This document shows positions 7,218 to 14,984 of a stretch of 21,199 nt of DNA, piece after piece. This DNA is from Kiritimatiellia bacterium (GTDB lineage Bacteria > Verrucomicrobiota > Kiritimatiellia > RFP12 > UBA1067): NCBI GenBank assembly GCA_900767325.1, contig CAAFYT010000057.1, forward strand, positions 1-21,199. The letters run 5' to 3'. Under the pieces are notes generated by a model. It was given only the letters and a program-made list of their open reading frames with translations, was not told the DNA's origin and made no database searches. Numbering within the stretch: position 1 is the first letter of the stretch; every line of letters begins with the position of its first letter. A program made the position numbers and the translations under genes.

Positions 7218-8402
7218 CTACCACTTGTGAGCACAAAGTTTCTCCACCTTGTCCAGCCGCTCCCAGGGGAACTCGGCGCGGCCGAAGTGGCCGTAGGCCG
7301 CCGTGCGCTCGTAGCTCCAGCCCTTCGGCGCGAGAAGGCCGAGATCCTCGATGAGCGCGTAGGGACGGAAGTCGAAGATCTTCCCCGACGAGAGCATCCG
7401 CTCCAGCTTCTCGTCGGTCACGCCCTCCTTCGCCGTGCCAAACGTCTTCACGCAGAACGAGACCGGCTTGTCGACGCCGATCGCGTAGGCAACCTGGATC
7501 TGGCACCGCGCGGCGAGCCCCGCCGCCACGATGTTCTTCGCCGCGTAGCGTGCGTAGTAGGCGGCGGAACGATCGACCTTCGAGGGATCCTTGCCGCTGA
7601 ACGCGCCCCCGCCGTGCGCCGCCATGCCGCCGTACGTGTCGACGATGATCTTGCGCCCGGTGAGCCCCGAATCTCCGCAGGGCCCGCCGATGACGAATTT
7701 GCCCGTCGGGTTGACGAGGAAGCGCGTCTTCGCCGTCAGAAGCCCCGTCATCGCGAGATAGTCCTCCGCCAGCTTGCGGATGATCTCGTAGTTGCGCTTC
7801 GTCGCGCCCTTTTCCGTCGTCTGGTGCGAGATGACCACCGTCTCGATCGCCGTGGGGCGTCCATTTTCGTAGACGACCGACAGCTGGCTCTTCGCATCGG
7901 GTCTCAGCCACCTGTTCTCGCCGACCTTGCGCAGCTTCGCGAACATCCTCAGAAGACCGTGCGAATAGACGATCGCCGCCGGCATGAGACTCTTCGTCTC
8001 GTTCGTGGCGTAGCCGAACATCATGCCCTGATCGCCCGCGCCCTGCCTGCGGCGCGAGGCACGGTTTACGCCTTGCGCGATGTCGGGCGACTGGCCGTGG
8101 AGATGCGAGACGTAGGCGAAGGTATCCCAGCTGAAGTGCTCGCCCGGATCGTCATATCCGATCCGCCGCACCACGCGCCGCGCGATGGCCTTCGTGTCGA
8201 TTCGGTCGAAGCCGCGGCAGGTGATCTCGCCCATGTTGACGACCGCATCCGGCCCGACCATCGTCTCGCAGGCCACGTGCGCGTGACGATCCGCCTTGAG
8301 GCAGGCGTCGAGGATCGCGTCCGAAATCTGGTCGGCGACCTTGTCGGGATGGCCCTCCGAGACCGACTCGGAGGTGAAGACGTGTGCATGTTCCTTTGCC
8401 AT
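7218..8402 (-). CDS. metK: S-adenosylmethionine synthetase
   Basis: MetK makes S-adenosylmethionine from methionine and ATP in the cytosol. The 394-residue protein carries the family hallmarks: SEGHPDK with H18 near the N terminus, the signature GAGDQGMMFGYA at 121-132, and the phosphate-binding GGGAFSGKDPSKVDRS at 264-279. Length and domain order are standard. The start is the ATG at 8402, with AAGGAG 9 nt upstream; the longer frame opening at 8459 would overlap the upstream gene and begin with a sequence not found in MetK. It follows the 304-residue unknown protein after 25 nt, so it is probably co-transcribed with mutS and the permeases. The 25-nt gap leaves no room for a SAM riboswitch. 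Confidence 0.97.
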   Translation of the reverse strand: MAKEHAHVFTSESVSEGHPDKVADQISDAILDACLKADRHAHVACETMVGPDAVVNMGEITCRGFDRIDTKAIARRVVRRIGYDDPGEHFSWDTFAYVSHLHGQSPDIAQGVNRASRRRQGAGDQGMMFGYATNETKSLMPAAIVYSHGLLRMFAKLRKVGENRWLRPDAKSQLSVVYENGRPTAIETVVISHQTTEKGATKRNYEIIRKLAEDYLAMTGLLTAKTRFLVNPTGKFVIGGPCGDSGLTGRKIIVDTYGGMAAHGGGAFSGKDPSKVDRSAAYYARYAAKNIVAAGLAARCQIQVAYAIGVDKPVSFCVKTFGTAKEGVTDEKLERMLSSGKIFDFRPYALIEDLGLLAPKGWSYERTAAYGHFGRAEFPWERLDKVEKLCAHKW

Positions 8403-8427
8403 AAGTTGATGCTCCTTGGTGAAGATG

Positions 8428-9342
8428 TCAGAACTTGGATTGCAGAAGAGGCAGGGCATCGTGGAGGGAGAGCTTGAACGGCAGCTCGATGCAAAGCGGC
8501 CGCAGCAGGCGGAACACGCGCCCCGAAAGGAGCCGAATCTCGCCCGGAACGTGTCCGCGCGCGGTCAACCCCCGCAGAACCTGAACCGGCATCGTCTGCC
8601 ACATCCCGCGGATGCCGCCTTCCGGCATGATCGACGTGCTCGAATCGATCACCGCCTCGCCCGTCTTCGCATCGATCGCCAGCAGACGGTAGACGCAGCG
8701 CGGACGGGGTTCCTTCGTCATGACGTTCGGCAGAATGCGGAAATCGAGCTCCAACGCCTCGCCCGGCTCGAACGGCAGGTCCTTCGCCGCCGCGAGCGCA
8801 CTCTTGGGCAGCGTGATCTTCTCCACGTGCGGCCGCATCGCCGGCACTTCGAGCGGCTCGTCGCGCCAGATACCATCCGCGCCCTCGATGCGCGCGAAAA
8901 CCGACTTCTCCGCCGCAAAACTAAGCGGCAGCGAGCGATCCGCCTCGATGCGAAGCATCACGCCGAACGCCTCCCACAGGATCTTCGCCGCGAACGCACG
9001 CTGCGCCTCGTCCGCGATGAGCGGCAGGAAGCCCGTGTCGTGACGGAAAAGCTCGATGTGCCCCTCAACCGTCACCACCATCTCCAGATGCGGCAGTTCG
9101 ATGGGCGTGGAGTAGAAGCCGAAGTTGCGATCCGCCCTCAGGTTCATGAAGTCGTGGAAGGTCTGCCAACCCTCCAGCATCAGGAATCGCACCTTGACCG
9201 GCCGATTCTCGCCCTTCAAAACGATGCAAAAGTAAGGCAGAACCGTGCCGCGCGGCCTTACGGCGAAGCTATGGGGCAGGAGCGCATCCCAAAGCCCCAG
9301 GGCGTCCATCTTGCGCCCAATCTCCTCGACGGTGCGATTCAC
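8428..9342 (-). CDS. Conserved-looking protein of unknown function
   Basis: I do not recognise this 304-residue protein. It has no signal peptide or membrane segment and is predicted cytosolic. Its first third contains FAVRPRGTVLPYFCIVLKG and a middle stretch LPHLEMVVTVEGHIELFRHD, with alternating hydrophobic residues that suggest beta structure. The second half includes CVYRLLAIDAKTG (about 225-240) and a basic C-terminal segment. The start is a GTG overlapping the mutS stop codon (GTGA), with GGGAG about 8 nt upstream; an upstream in-frame extension would lie wholly inside mutS and was discarded. Translational coupling to mutS and position before metK suggest housekeeping expression. The C-terminal string LSLHDALP equals a known sequencing-adapter translation, but the DNA is different (see rejected items). 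Confidence 0.8.
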   Translation of the reverse strand: MNRTVEEIGRKMDALGLWDALLPHSFAVRPRGTVLPYFCIVLKGENRPVKVRFLMLEGWQTFHDFMNLRADRNFGFYSTPIELPHLEMVVTVEGHIELFRHDTGFLPLIADEAQRAFAAKILWEAFGVMLRIEADRSLPLSFAAEKSVFARIEGADGIWRDEPLEVPAMRPHVEKITLPKSALAAAKDLPFEPGEALELDFRILPNVMTKEPRPRCVYRLLAIDAKTGEAVIDSSTSIMPEGGIRGMWQTMPVQVLRGLTARGHVPGEIRLLSGRVFRLLRPLCIELPFKLSLHDALPLLQSKF

Positions 9343-11642
9343 GCCAAAGCTCCCGCCTTCTCGCCCGATTCGAGATTCCGCAGGATCTGGGCCGCGCGGA
9401 CGACGACTTCCCGAGGCAGGCCGGCGAGCGCACCGACGTGGATACCGAAACTCTTCTCGGCGACACCTGGCACGATGCGCCGCAGAAAGACGATGCGGTC
9501 GCCCTCCTCCTTGACCTTGACGGTGTAGTTCCTGATGCCGCCGAACGCGTTCGCCAGCTCCGCCAACTCGTGATAGTGCGTTGCGAAGAGCGTCTTCGCC
9601 TTCGTCTTGTCGTGCAGATACTCCGCCACCGACCAGGCGATCGAGATGCCGTCGAACGTCGAAGTTCCGCGGCCGATCTCGTCCAGCACGATGAGCGACT
9701 TCGCCGTCGCGTTGTTGAGGATGTTGGCCGTCTCCTGCATTTCCACGAGGAAGGTCGAGCGGCCACGCGCGAGATCGTCCCCTGCGCCAATGCGCGCGAA
9801 GATCCGGTCGATCACTCCGATCCGCATCGCCGCCGCCGGCACGAACGAGCCCATGTGCGCCATGATCGCGATCGTCGCCACCTGCCGGATGTAGGTCGAC
9901 TTGCCGGCCATGTTGGGGCCGGTGATGAGGAGGATCTGATCGGTCGTCGTGTTGAGGAACGACGAATTCGGCACGAACGGCTCCGCATCCGGCAGCTGCT
10001 CGATGATCGGATGGCGCCCATCGGTGATCTCCAGCGCATCCGACTCGTCGACAACCGGCCGTGTGTAGCCCGCGGCCAGCGCGCGATCGGCAAGCGAGAG
10101 CGTCGCGTCCAGCTCGCCGAGGAGCCGCGCCGCCTCCTGTATCTCCATCGTCCGCTCCGCGATCCGCTCCAGCATCCCGCGATAGAGCCGCTGCTCGATC
10201 GCGAGCGCGCGCTCCTCGGCGCCGAGGGCCTTTCGTTCGTAGTCCTTCAGTTCGCTCGTCACATAGCGCTCGCAGGTTGTGAGAGTCTGGCGGCGAATGT
10301 AGTCCTCCGGCACGCGCGAGACCGATCCCTGGGGAACTTCGATCATGAAACCGAAGGCCGGCACGTGCTTCACCTTCAGTTTGGAGATGCCCGTTCGCTG
10401 CTGTTCGCGCGTCTGGAACTCCGCGAGCCACCTGTGCCCCTCGTTCGCCGCCGCGCGCAAGGCGTCCAGCTCGGCGTCAAAGCCCGAGGCGATGAAGTTG
10501 CCGTCCGAGAGAAGAACCGGCGGATCCTCGGCAATTCCCCGGTCGATGAGCTCCACGATCTCCGGCTGCGGCGTTCCCACGCCGATCTCGGGAATCGGCC
10601 GCAGACTCGCGGCGAGTCCCTTGAGGTCGCGCGGGTTCGCGCGAAAGGCCGTGACCTTGGCGATGAGCCGCTCCAGATCGCGCACGCCCGAAAGAAGCCC
10701 TCTCAACCGCGCAAGCGACGCGCGGTCGTTCACGAACCCCTCGACCGCGTCCAGCCGATGGTTGATCTCCGTCGCCCGCGCCAGAGGCCGCGCGATCCAG
10801 TTGCGCATCGTCCGCGCGCCCATCGGCGTCTTGGTCGAGTCCAGCACGCCCAGGAGCGAGGCCTCCTTCGTGACCTCGCCGCCCGGCAGAAGCTGGAGAT
10901 GCCTGAGAACGTCCCCGTCGAGCTTCAGAAAACCATCCGCCTGACGGATGCTGACCTTGCGGACATGCTCAAGCGAATGGTGTAGCGTCGTGCCGACGTA
11001 GTGGAGAAGCGCGCCGGCCGCCGAGATCAGGTCCGATTTCCCCGTCAGGCCGAATCCATCCAGCGACAGGACCTTGAACTGCCCGACGAGCCGCTCGAAT
11101 GCCGCATCGACCGAAAACGTCCAGCGATTCTCGTCCGTCGCGCGCAGCGTCTCCGCCGGACGATATCGTTCCAGCGCCTCGTCAAGCTGCCCCTCGCTCC
11201 CGAACTGCTCGACGAAGAACTCGCCCGTCGACAGATCGAGCATCGCAAGACCGCATCCGCTCGCCGCGGCGATGTAGTTGCCGACCGTCTCGTCGAGAAG
11301 TCCATCCTCCGTGACGGTTCCCGGCGTCACGATGCGCGTCACTTCGCGCCGCACAAGACCCTTCGCCGTCTTCGGATCCTCCACCTGGTCGCAGAGCGCA
11401 ACCGTCAGACCCGCGCGAATCGCCTTCGCCAGATAGGAGTTGATCGTGTGGTACGGAACTCCGCACATCGGCTGATCGCCGCGGTGCGTCAGCGTCGCCC
11501 CGAGAATCGGCGAGGCGGTGAGCGCATCTTCCCCGAACATCTCGTAGAAGTCGCCCAGGCGGAACATCACGATCGCCCCCTTCGGCACCTCGCGCTTGAT
11601 CGCGAGGTACTGGCGCATCATCGGTGTCAGCTCCCCGGCCAT
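9339..11642 (-). CDS. mutS: DNA mismatch repair protein MutS, short form
   Basis: MutS recognises mismatches and small loops and starts mismatch repair. The 767-residue protein begins with the mismatch-reading motif GDFYEMF (F32, E34) and continues through connector, lever and clamp domains. The ATPase carries GPNMAGKST at 575-583, the Walker B residues LDEI at 653-656 followed by GRGTSTFDG, and ATHYHEL at 687-693. It is about 85 residues shorter than E. coli MutS, mainly because it ends at LPREVVVRAAQILRNLE plus a short tail, so the C-terminal tetramerisation region and beta-clamp-binding tail are absent. The ATG overlaps the yejE-like stop by one base (TGATG); the extension to 11756 lies inside that gene. 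MutL is not in the window. The ATPase motifs are intact. Confidence 0.96.
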   Translation of the reverse strand: MAGELTPMMRQYLAIKREVPKGAIVMFRLGDFYEMFGEDALTASPILGATLTHRGDQPMCGVPYHTINSYLAKAIRAGLTVALCDQVEDPKTAKGLVRREVTRIVTPGTVTEDGLLDETVGNYIAAASGCGLAMLDLSTGEFFVEQFGSEGQLDEALERYRPAETLRATDENRWTFSVDAAFERLVGQFKVLSLDGFGLTGKSDLISAAGALLHYVGTTLHHSLEHVRKVSIRQADGFLKLDGDVLRHLQLLPGGEVTKEASLLGVLDSTKTPMGARTMRNWIARPLARATEINHRLDAVEGFVNDRASLARLRGLLSGVRDLERLIAKVTAFRANPRDLKGLAASLRPIPEIGVGTPQPEIVELIDRGIAEDPPVLLSDGNFIASGFDAELDALRAAANEGHRWLAEFQTREQQRTGISKLKVKHVPAFGFMIEVPQGSVSRVPEDYIRRQTLTTCERYVTSELKDYERKALGAEERALAIEQRLYRGMLERIAERTMEIQEAARLLGELDATLSLADRALAAGYTRPVVDESDALEITDGRHPIIEQLPDAEPFVPNSSFLNTTTDQILLITGPNMAGKSTYIRQVATIAIMAHMGSFVPAAAMRIGVIDRIFARIGAGDDLARGRSTFLVEMQETANILNNATAKSLIVLDEIGRGTSTFDGISIAWSVAEYLHDKTKAKTLFATHYHELAELANAFGGIRNYTVKVKEEGDRIVFLRRIVPGVAEKSFGIHVGALAGLPREVVVRAAQILRNLESGEKAGALA

Positions 11643-12766
11643 CACTCCAGCTTCGAACGCTGGCGCGGATCGAAGGCGTCGCGCAGACCCTCGCCGACCA
11701 GAACCGTCAGCAGCATCACGATGAAAAGCGCCGAAGCCGGGAACACCACGAGCCACCAGGCGAAGCGGAACTGCTGTGCCTCCTGCATGAGCTCACCGCA
11801 GCTCGGCGTCATCGGCGGCAGCCCAAAGCCCAGGAAGTCCAGCGCCGCCAGCGACCCGATCGCCCCCATCAGCAGAAACGGGAAGAGCGTGATCAGCGGC
11901 GTGAGCGCGTTCGGCAGGATGTGCACGAAGATGATCCTCGCCGACGAGAAGCCATGCGTCTTCGCCGCCTCGACGAATGTGCGCCGCCTCAGGCGCAGGA
12001 ACTCCGCGCGCATGTAGTACGACACGGCGATCCAGTTGAAGATGCCGTAGCACACGAGCAGCACCGTGAACGAGCGCCCGACGGTCGAACCGATGAAGAT
12101 CATCACGTAGAGAAACGGTATCGCGCTCCAGATCTCCGTCAACCGCTGGAGCAGGATGTCGACCTTGCCGCCGAAGTACCCCTCGCACGACCCGATCACG
12201 AAGCCGAGCAGCATCGCCCAGAACGCAAGGAGGAGCCCGAAGACCAGCGCAATGCGCATACCATGCACGACGCGCGCGTAGACGTCTCGCCCACCGGCGT
12301 CGATGCCGAAGGGATGCTCGGGGACCGGGCGGAACGGAAAGCTGATCTCCGGCGCGGCGGCCACCGACTCGGAGACGGTCGGCGGGATTTTCGACTTCAG
12401 GTAGACGCGCCGATACCCCTCGCGCTGCAGAACCTCCGCATCGTATCCCTCGCTGCACGCGCTGGGCGCGCCCTTCGCCGCCTCGAGAAGAACCTTGAGC
12501 TCCGACGGTCCCTCGTAATCGACGATCTCGCCCGAGTCCATCAGGTTGTAGCGCGCATCGCGCACGTTGTACGTGCGCTCAATCACCGGCTCGCGGTACT
12601 TCTCAAGCGTCGCCGGATCGACCACCGCGCGCGGATCGCAGGGACACACCCAATCGGCGCACATGCAGAAGACGAAGATCGCCCCCAGCGCGAGCAGCGA
12701 ATACCAGGCGCGCTTGATGCGCCTGAAGCTGCGGAACCGCTTGAGCGTAAGGGGTGAGAAGATCAT
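11642..12766 (-). CDS. Peptide ABC importer permease, YejE-type
   Basis: This is an inner-membrane permease subunit of an oligopeptide-type ABC importer, 374 residues long. Residues 22-40 form the first membrane helix, followed by about 110 periplasmic residues. HPFGIDAGGRDVYARVVHGMR at 151-171 is the signature segment of the DppC/OppC/YejE group, and four or five helices follow. The EAA loop that contacts the ATPase is at 266-285 (EAAKTHGFSSARIIFVHILP). The segment EGYFGGKVDILLQRLTEIWS resembles YejE, the microcin C/peptide importer. The start overlaps the preceding permease stop in ATGA. The periplasmic insertion at about 41-150 is longer than in Dpp-type permeases. Neither the binding protein nor the ATPase genes are in the window. 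Confidence 0.88.
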   Translation of the reverse strand: MIFSPLTLKRFRSFRRIKRAWYSLLALGAIFVFCMCADWVCPCDPRAVVDPATLEKYREPVIERTYNVRDARYNLMDSGEIVDYEGPSELKVLLEAAKGAPSACSEGYDAEVLQREGYRRVYLKSKIPPTVSESVAAAPEISFPFRPVPEHPFGIDAGGRDVYARVVHGMRIALVFGLLLAFWAMLLGFVIGSCEGYFGGKVDILLQRLTEIWSAIPFLYVMIFIGSTVGRSFTVLLVCYGIFNWIAVSYYMRAEFLRLRRRTFVEAAKTHGFSSARIIFVHILPNALTPLITLFPFLLMGAIGSLAALDFLGFGLPPMTPSCGELMQEAQQFRFAWWLVVFPASALFIVMLLTVLVGEGLRDAFDPRQRSKLE

Positions 12767-13812
12767 TTCCGCGAAAAGTCGATGCGTGGGTCGATGAGCA
12801 TGTAGAGGATGTCGGAGATCAGGTTGCCGACGAGCTGAAAGCTCGCCGTCAGCGCGAGAAGCGCCAGAAAGACCGCATAGTCGCGCCCGATCAGCGCATC
12901 CCACGAAAGCCGCCCCATGCCGGGAATCTCGAAGATCGTCTCGATGATGATCGACCCGGCGAAGATCAGCCCGATCATCGGCCCGAGACCGGTGGCGATC
13001 GGAATGAGCGCGTTGCGGAAGGCATGCAACCAGATCGCCCGCGTACGCGTCGCCCCCTTCGCGATCACGGTCCGGACGTAATCGGCCGAGATCTGGTCGA
13101 GAAGCGAGTTCTTCATCAGCAACGTCAGCATGGCGAAGCTCCCCGCCACATAGCACGCCACCGGCAAGACCATGTGCCACGCGCGATCAGCAAGCCATTC
13201 GCTCGTCGTCGGCGGAAGGTCAAAGTCGCTCGACACGCCCCCGAGCGGAAACACGTCGGGAAGGCCATCCACCGTTCCGCAGAAAAGCGTCTTCAACACC
13301 ATCGCCAGCGCAAACGAGGGAATCGCATAGGCGATGAACACGACGATGCTCGACATCGCGTCGAAGGGCTGCCGATGACGCAGGGCCTTTAGGATGCCGA
13401 GGGGGATGCAGATCGCGTAAGTGAAGAGGAACGCCGCGAGACCGAACCAGAGCGAAATCGGAATGCGCGAGCGAATGAGCTGCCAAGCCGTCTTGTCGGG
13501 ATAGTCGTAGCTGGCGAGCGACATCCCCATCTTGTTGGTCACGAGCCAATTCCAATACTGCTGGTAGAGCGGCTTGTTGAAGCCGAACTGCTCCTCAAGC
13601 TCGGCGCGGTATTCCTGCGTGATGGCCCCCGCCTGGGCACCTGCGCCCTCGCCCGCGCCGCCCTGCGCGGCAAGCCCGCGCATACGCATCATACGAATCT
13701 CGACAGGCCCGCCGGGAAGGAAACGCGTCAGGGCGAAACACACAATGGTGATGCCGATGAAAGTCGGAATCACAAGCAGCAGGCGGCGAACGAGATAGGC
13801 CAATCTGTCCAT
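12763..13812 (-). CDS. Peptide ABC importer permease, YejB-type
   Basis: This is the partner permease, 349 residues, of the DppB/OppB/YejB group. MDRLAYLVRRLLLVIPTFIG at the N terminus is the typical first helix. A Gly/Ala-rich low-complexity stretch follows at about 47-62, then QFGFNKPLYQQYWNWL, a standard segment of this family. The EAA-type loop YVRTVIAKGATRTRAIWLHA lies at about 245-264, and IETIFEIPGMGRLSWDALIGRDY is the family C-terminal motif. The ATG is only 7 nt downstream of a perfect TATAAT, so the gene is probably the leaderless first gene of the yejB-like, yejE-like, mutS, unknown and metK unit. An importer with both permeases but no local ATPase or binding protein must get them from elsewhere. 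Confidence 0.9.
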   Translation of the reverse strand: MDRLAYLVRRLLLVIPTFIGITIVCFALTRFLPGGPVEIRMMRMRGLAAQGGAGEGAGAQAGAITQEYRAELEEQFGFNKPLYQQYWNWLVTNKMGMSLASYDYPDKTAWQLIRSRIPISLWFGLAAFLFTYAICIPLGILKALRHRQPFDAMSSIVVFIAYAIPSFALAMVLKTLFCGTVDGLPDVFPLGGVSSDFDLPPTTSEWLADRAWHMVLPVACYVAGSFAMLTLLMKNSLLDQISADYVRTVIAKGATRTRAIWLHAFRNALIPIATGLGPMIGLIFAGSIIIETIFEIPGMGRLSWDALIGRDYAVFLALLALTASFQLVGNLISDILYMLIDPRIDFSRK

Positions 13813-13819
13813 TGCGCGT

Positions 13820-13825
13820 ATTATA
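13820..13825 (-). promoter_or_regulatory. -10 box of a leaderless promoter (yejB-like gene)
   Basis: On the minus strand ATTTGGTATAAT ends 7 nt upstream of the ATG at 13812 (spacer ACGCGCA), leaving no space for a Shine-Dalgarno sequence. The 12-mer is identical to the one upstream of acpP. No clear -35 is present 16-18 nt further upstream. The 53-nt gap after the preceding yhhJ-like stop shows no terminator hairpin. Confidence 0.65.
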
Positions 13826-13865
13826 CCAAATTTACCCGTTCGATTTCCACTCCGTCCGCGCCGCT

Positions 13866-14984
13866 TCAGTTGGCAACGGAGCGGCGGAAACGCGCGAGCG
13901 AGACGAGAAATAGCACAAGCCCGATCAGGAAGATCGAGAGGAACGACTTCCAGACTACTTCAATGCCAACGCCCCGGTAGAGGATGTCGCTCGAAAAGGT
14001 GTTGAAATGCGTCGTCGGCAGCAGCATGGCGAGGCGTCGGATGAACGGCGGCATGCTCTCAAGCGGAGTCGATCCACCGGAAAGCATGTTCATCGGCATC
14101 AGCACCAGAATGACGAGCATGCCGAGCTGCGGCATGTTGCTCGCGATCGTCGCAAGGAAGATTCCAAGCGAATTGATCGCGAAAAGGACGATCACCACCC
14201 CGACGAGGAAAAGCGGTATCGATCCCGCGATCGGAATCTCAAGCGAATACCTGATGACACCGAAGATCGTCAGCACGACCGCCGCGAGCACGACCGCCGT
14301 CATCGCCCAGATCTTCGAGGCCATGATCTCGAAAGGCGTCACCGGCATCACCAGGAGATGCTCCATCGTGCCGTGTTCGCGCTCGTTGATCAGTGCCGAA
14401 CCGGTCAGGATGATCGCCAGCATCGAGATGGCGCTCACGAGATCGCTGATTGCCTGCGACCACATCTGCGTGAGGTTGGGGTTGTAGCGATTGCGGACCT
14501 GCAGATCGATGAACGACTCCTTCGGCACATTCTCATGCGAAAGATGCCGGGCGATCTCGTCCATGACGATCGTCTGCACCGCTCCTGCGCCCGCGTAGGC
14601 GACGGACATCTGCGTGGCGTCGATGCTGAGCTGCACGGACGGCTTGCGCCCGCTGAGGATGTCCCGCTCCATGTTGAGCGGCAGCGTCAGCACGAAGGTA
14701 AAGGAGCCGTCGTTCAGCACCTGATCGGCTTCGTACGACTTGATGACGATCGGCTTCCTGAAATGCGGCGGCAGGAAGGCGTCGCGGATGCGGCGCGAAA
14801 GCGCGGATTCGTCCTCGTCGACGATCGCGATCGCAACTTCGTTGATCGTCTCTGTCGCGGACGAAGCGGACTCCTTGATGCTCAGCGTGAAGCTGTAGAC
14901 GATGAGCAGGAGCATCAGCGGATTCCGGAGAAGCCCGATCAGCTCCTTCAGCCCGAGTTGCCAGATGTTCTTGAGCGTACGCAT
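13866..14984 (-). CDS. ABC-2 type permease, YhhJ-like
   Basis: This is a 372-residue inner-membrane permease matching E. coli YhhJ in length and layout. It has a first helix at about 20-37, a large extracytoplasmic domain (about 40-175), then five or six helices. INEREHGTMEHLLVMPVTPFEIMASKIW (near 200-228) is the characteristic ABC-2 coupling segment, and SGGSTPLESMPPFIRRLAMLLPTTHF is the C-terminal signature. The ATG at 14984 overlaps the rbbA-type stop (TGATG), with AGAGGA upstream; a GTG one codon earlier is an alternative. With the ATPase/permease fusion and the HlyD adaptor it forms a tripartite-type exporter whose substrate is not known from sequence. No TolC-like outer-membrane gene is present here. 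Confidence 0.92.
   Translation of the reverse strand: MRTLKNIWQLGLKELIGLLRNPLMLLLIVYSFTLSIKESASSATETINEVAIAIVDEDESALSRRIRDAFLPPHFRKPIVIKSYEADQVLNDGSFTFVLTLPLNMERDILSGRKPSVQLSIDATQMSVAYAGAGAVQTIVMDEIARHLSHENVPKESFIDLQVRNRYNPNLTQMWSQAISDLVSAISMLAIILTGSALINEREHGTMEHLLVMPVTPFEIMASKIWAMTAVVLAAVVLTIFGVIRYSLEIPIAGSIPLFLVGVVIVLFAINSLGIFLATIASNMPQLGMLVILVLMPMNMLSGGSTPLESMPPFIRRLAMLLPTTHFNTFSSDILYRGVGIEVVWKSFLSIFLIGLVLFLVSLARFRRSVAN

Noticed and set aside
8403..8427. SAM riboswitch upstream of metK
   Set aside because: Only 25 nt separate metK from the preceding gene and they hold a Shine-Dalgarno site; there is no room for an aptamer.
8434..8464. C-terminal peptide LSLHDALP, identical to a translation of a common Illumina adapter
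   Set aside because: The DNA codes the same residues with different third bases at about six of eight codons (for example CTC, CTC, GAT, GCC, CTG, CCT), so it is not adapter DNA; the match is by chance at the protein level.
13813..13865. Terminator between the yhhJ-like and yejB-like genes
   Set aside because: No stem followed by a T-run is present on the minus strand; only the yejB promoter is visible.
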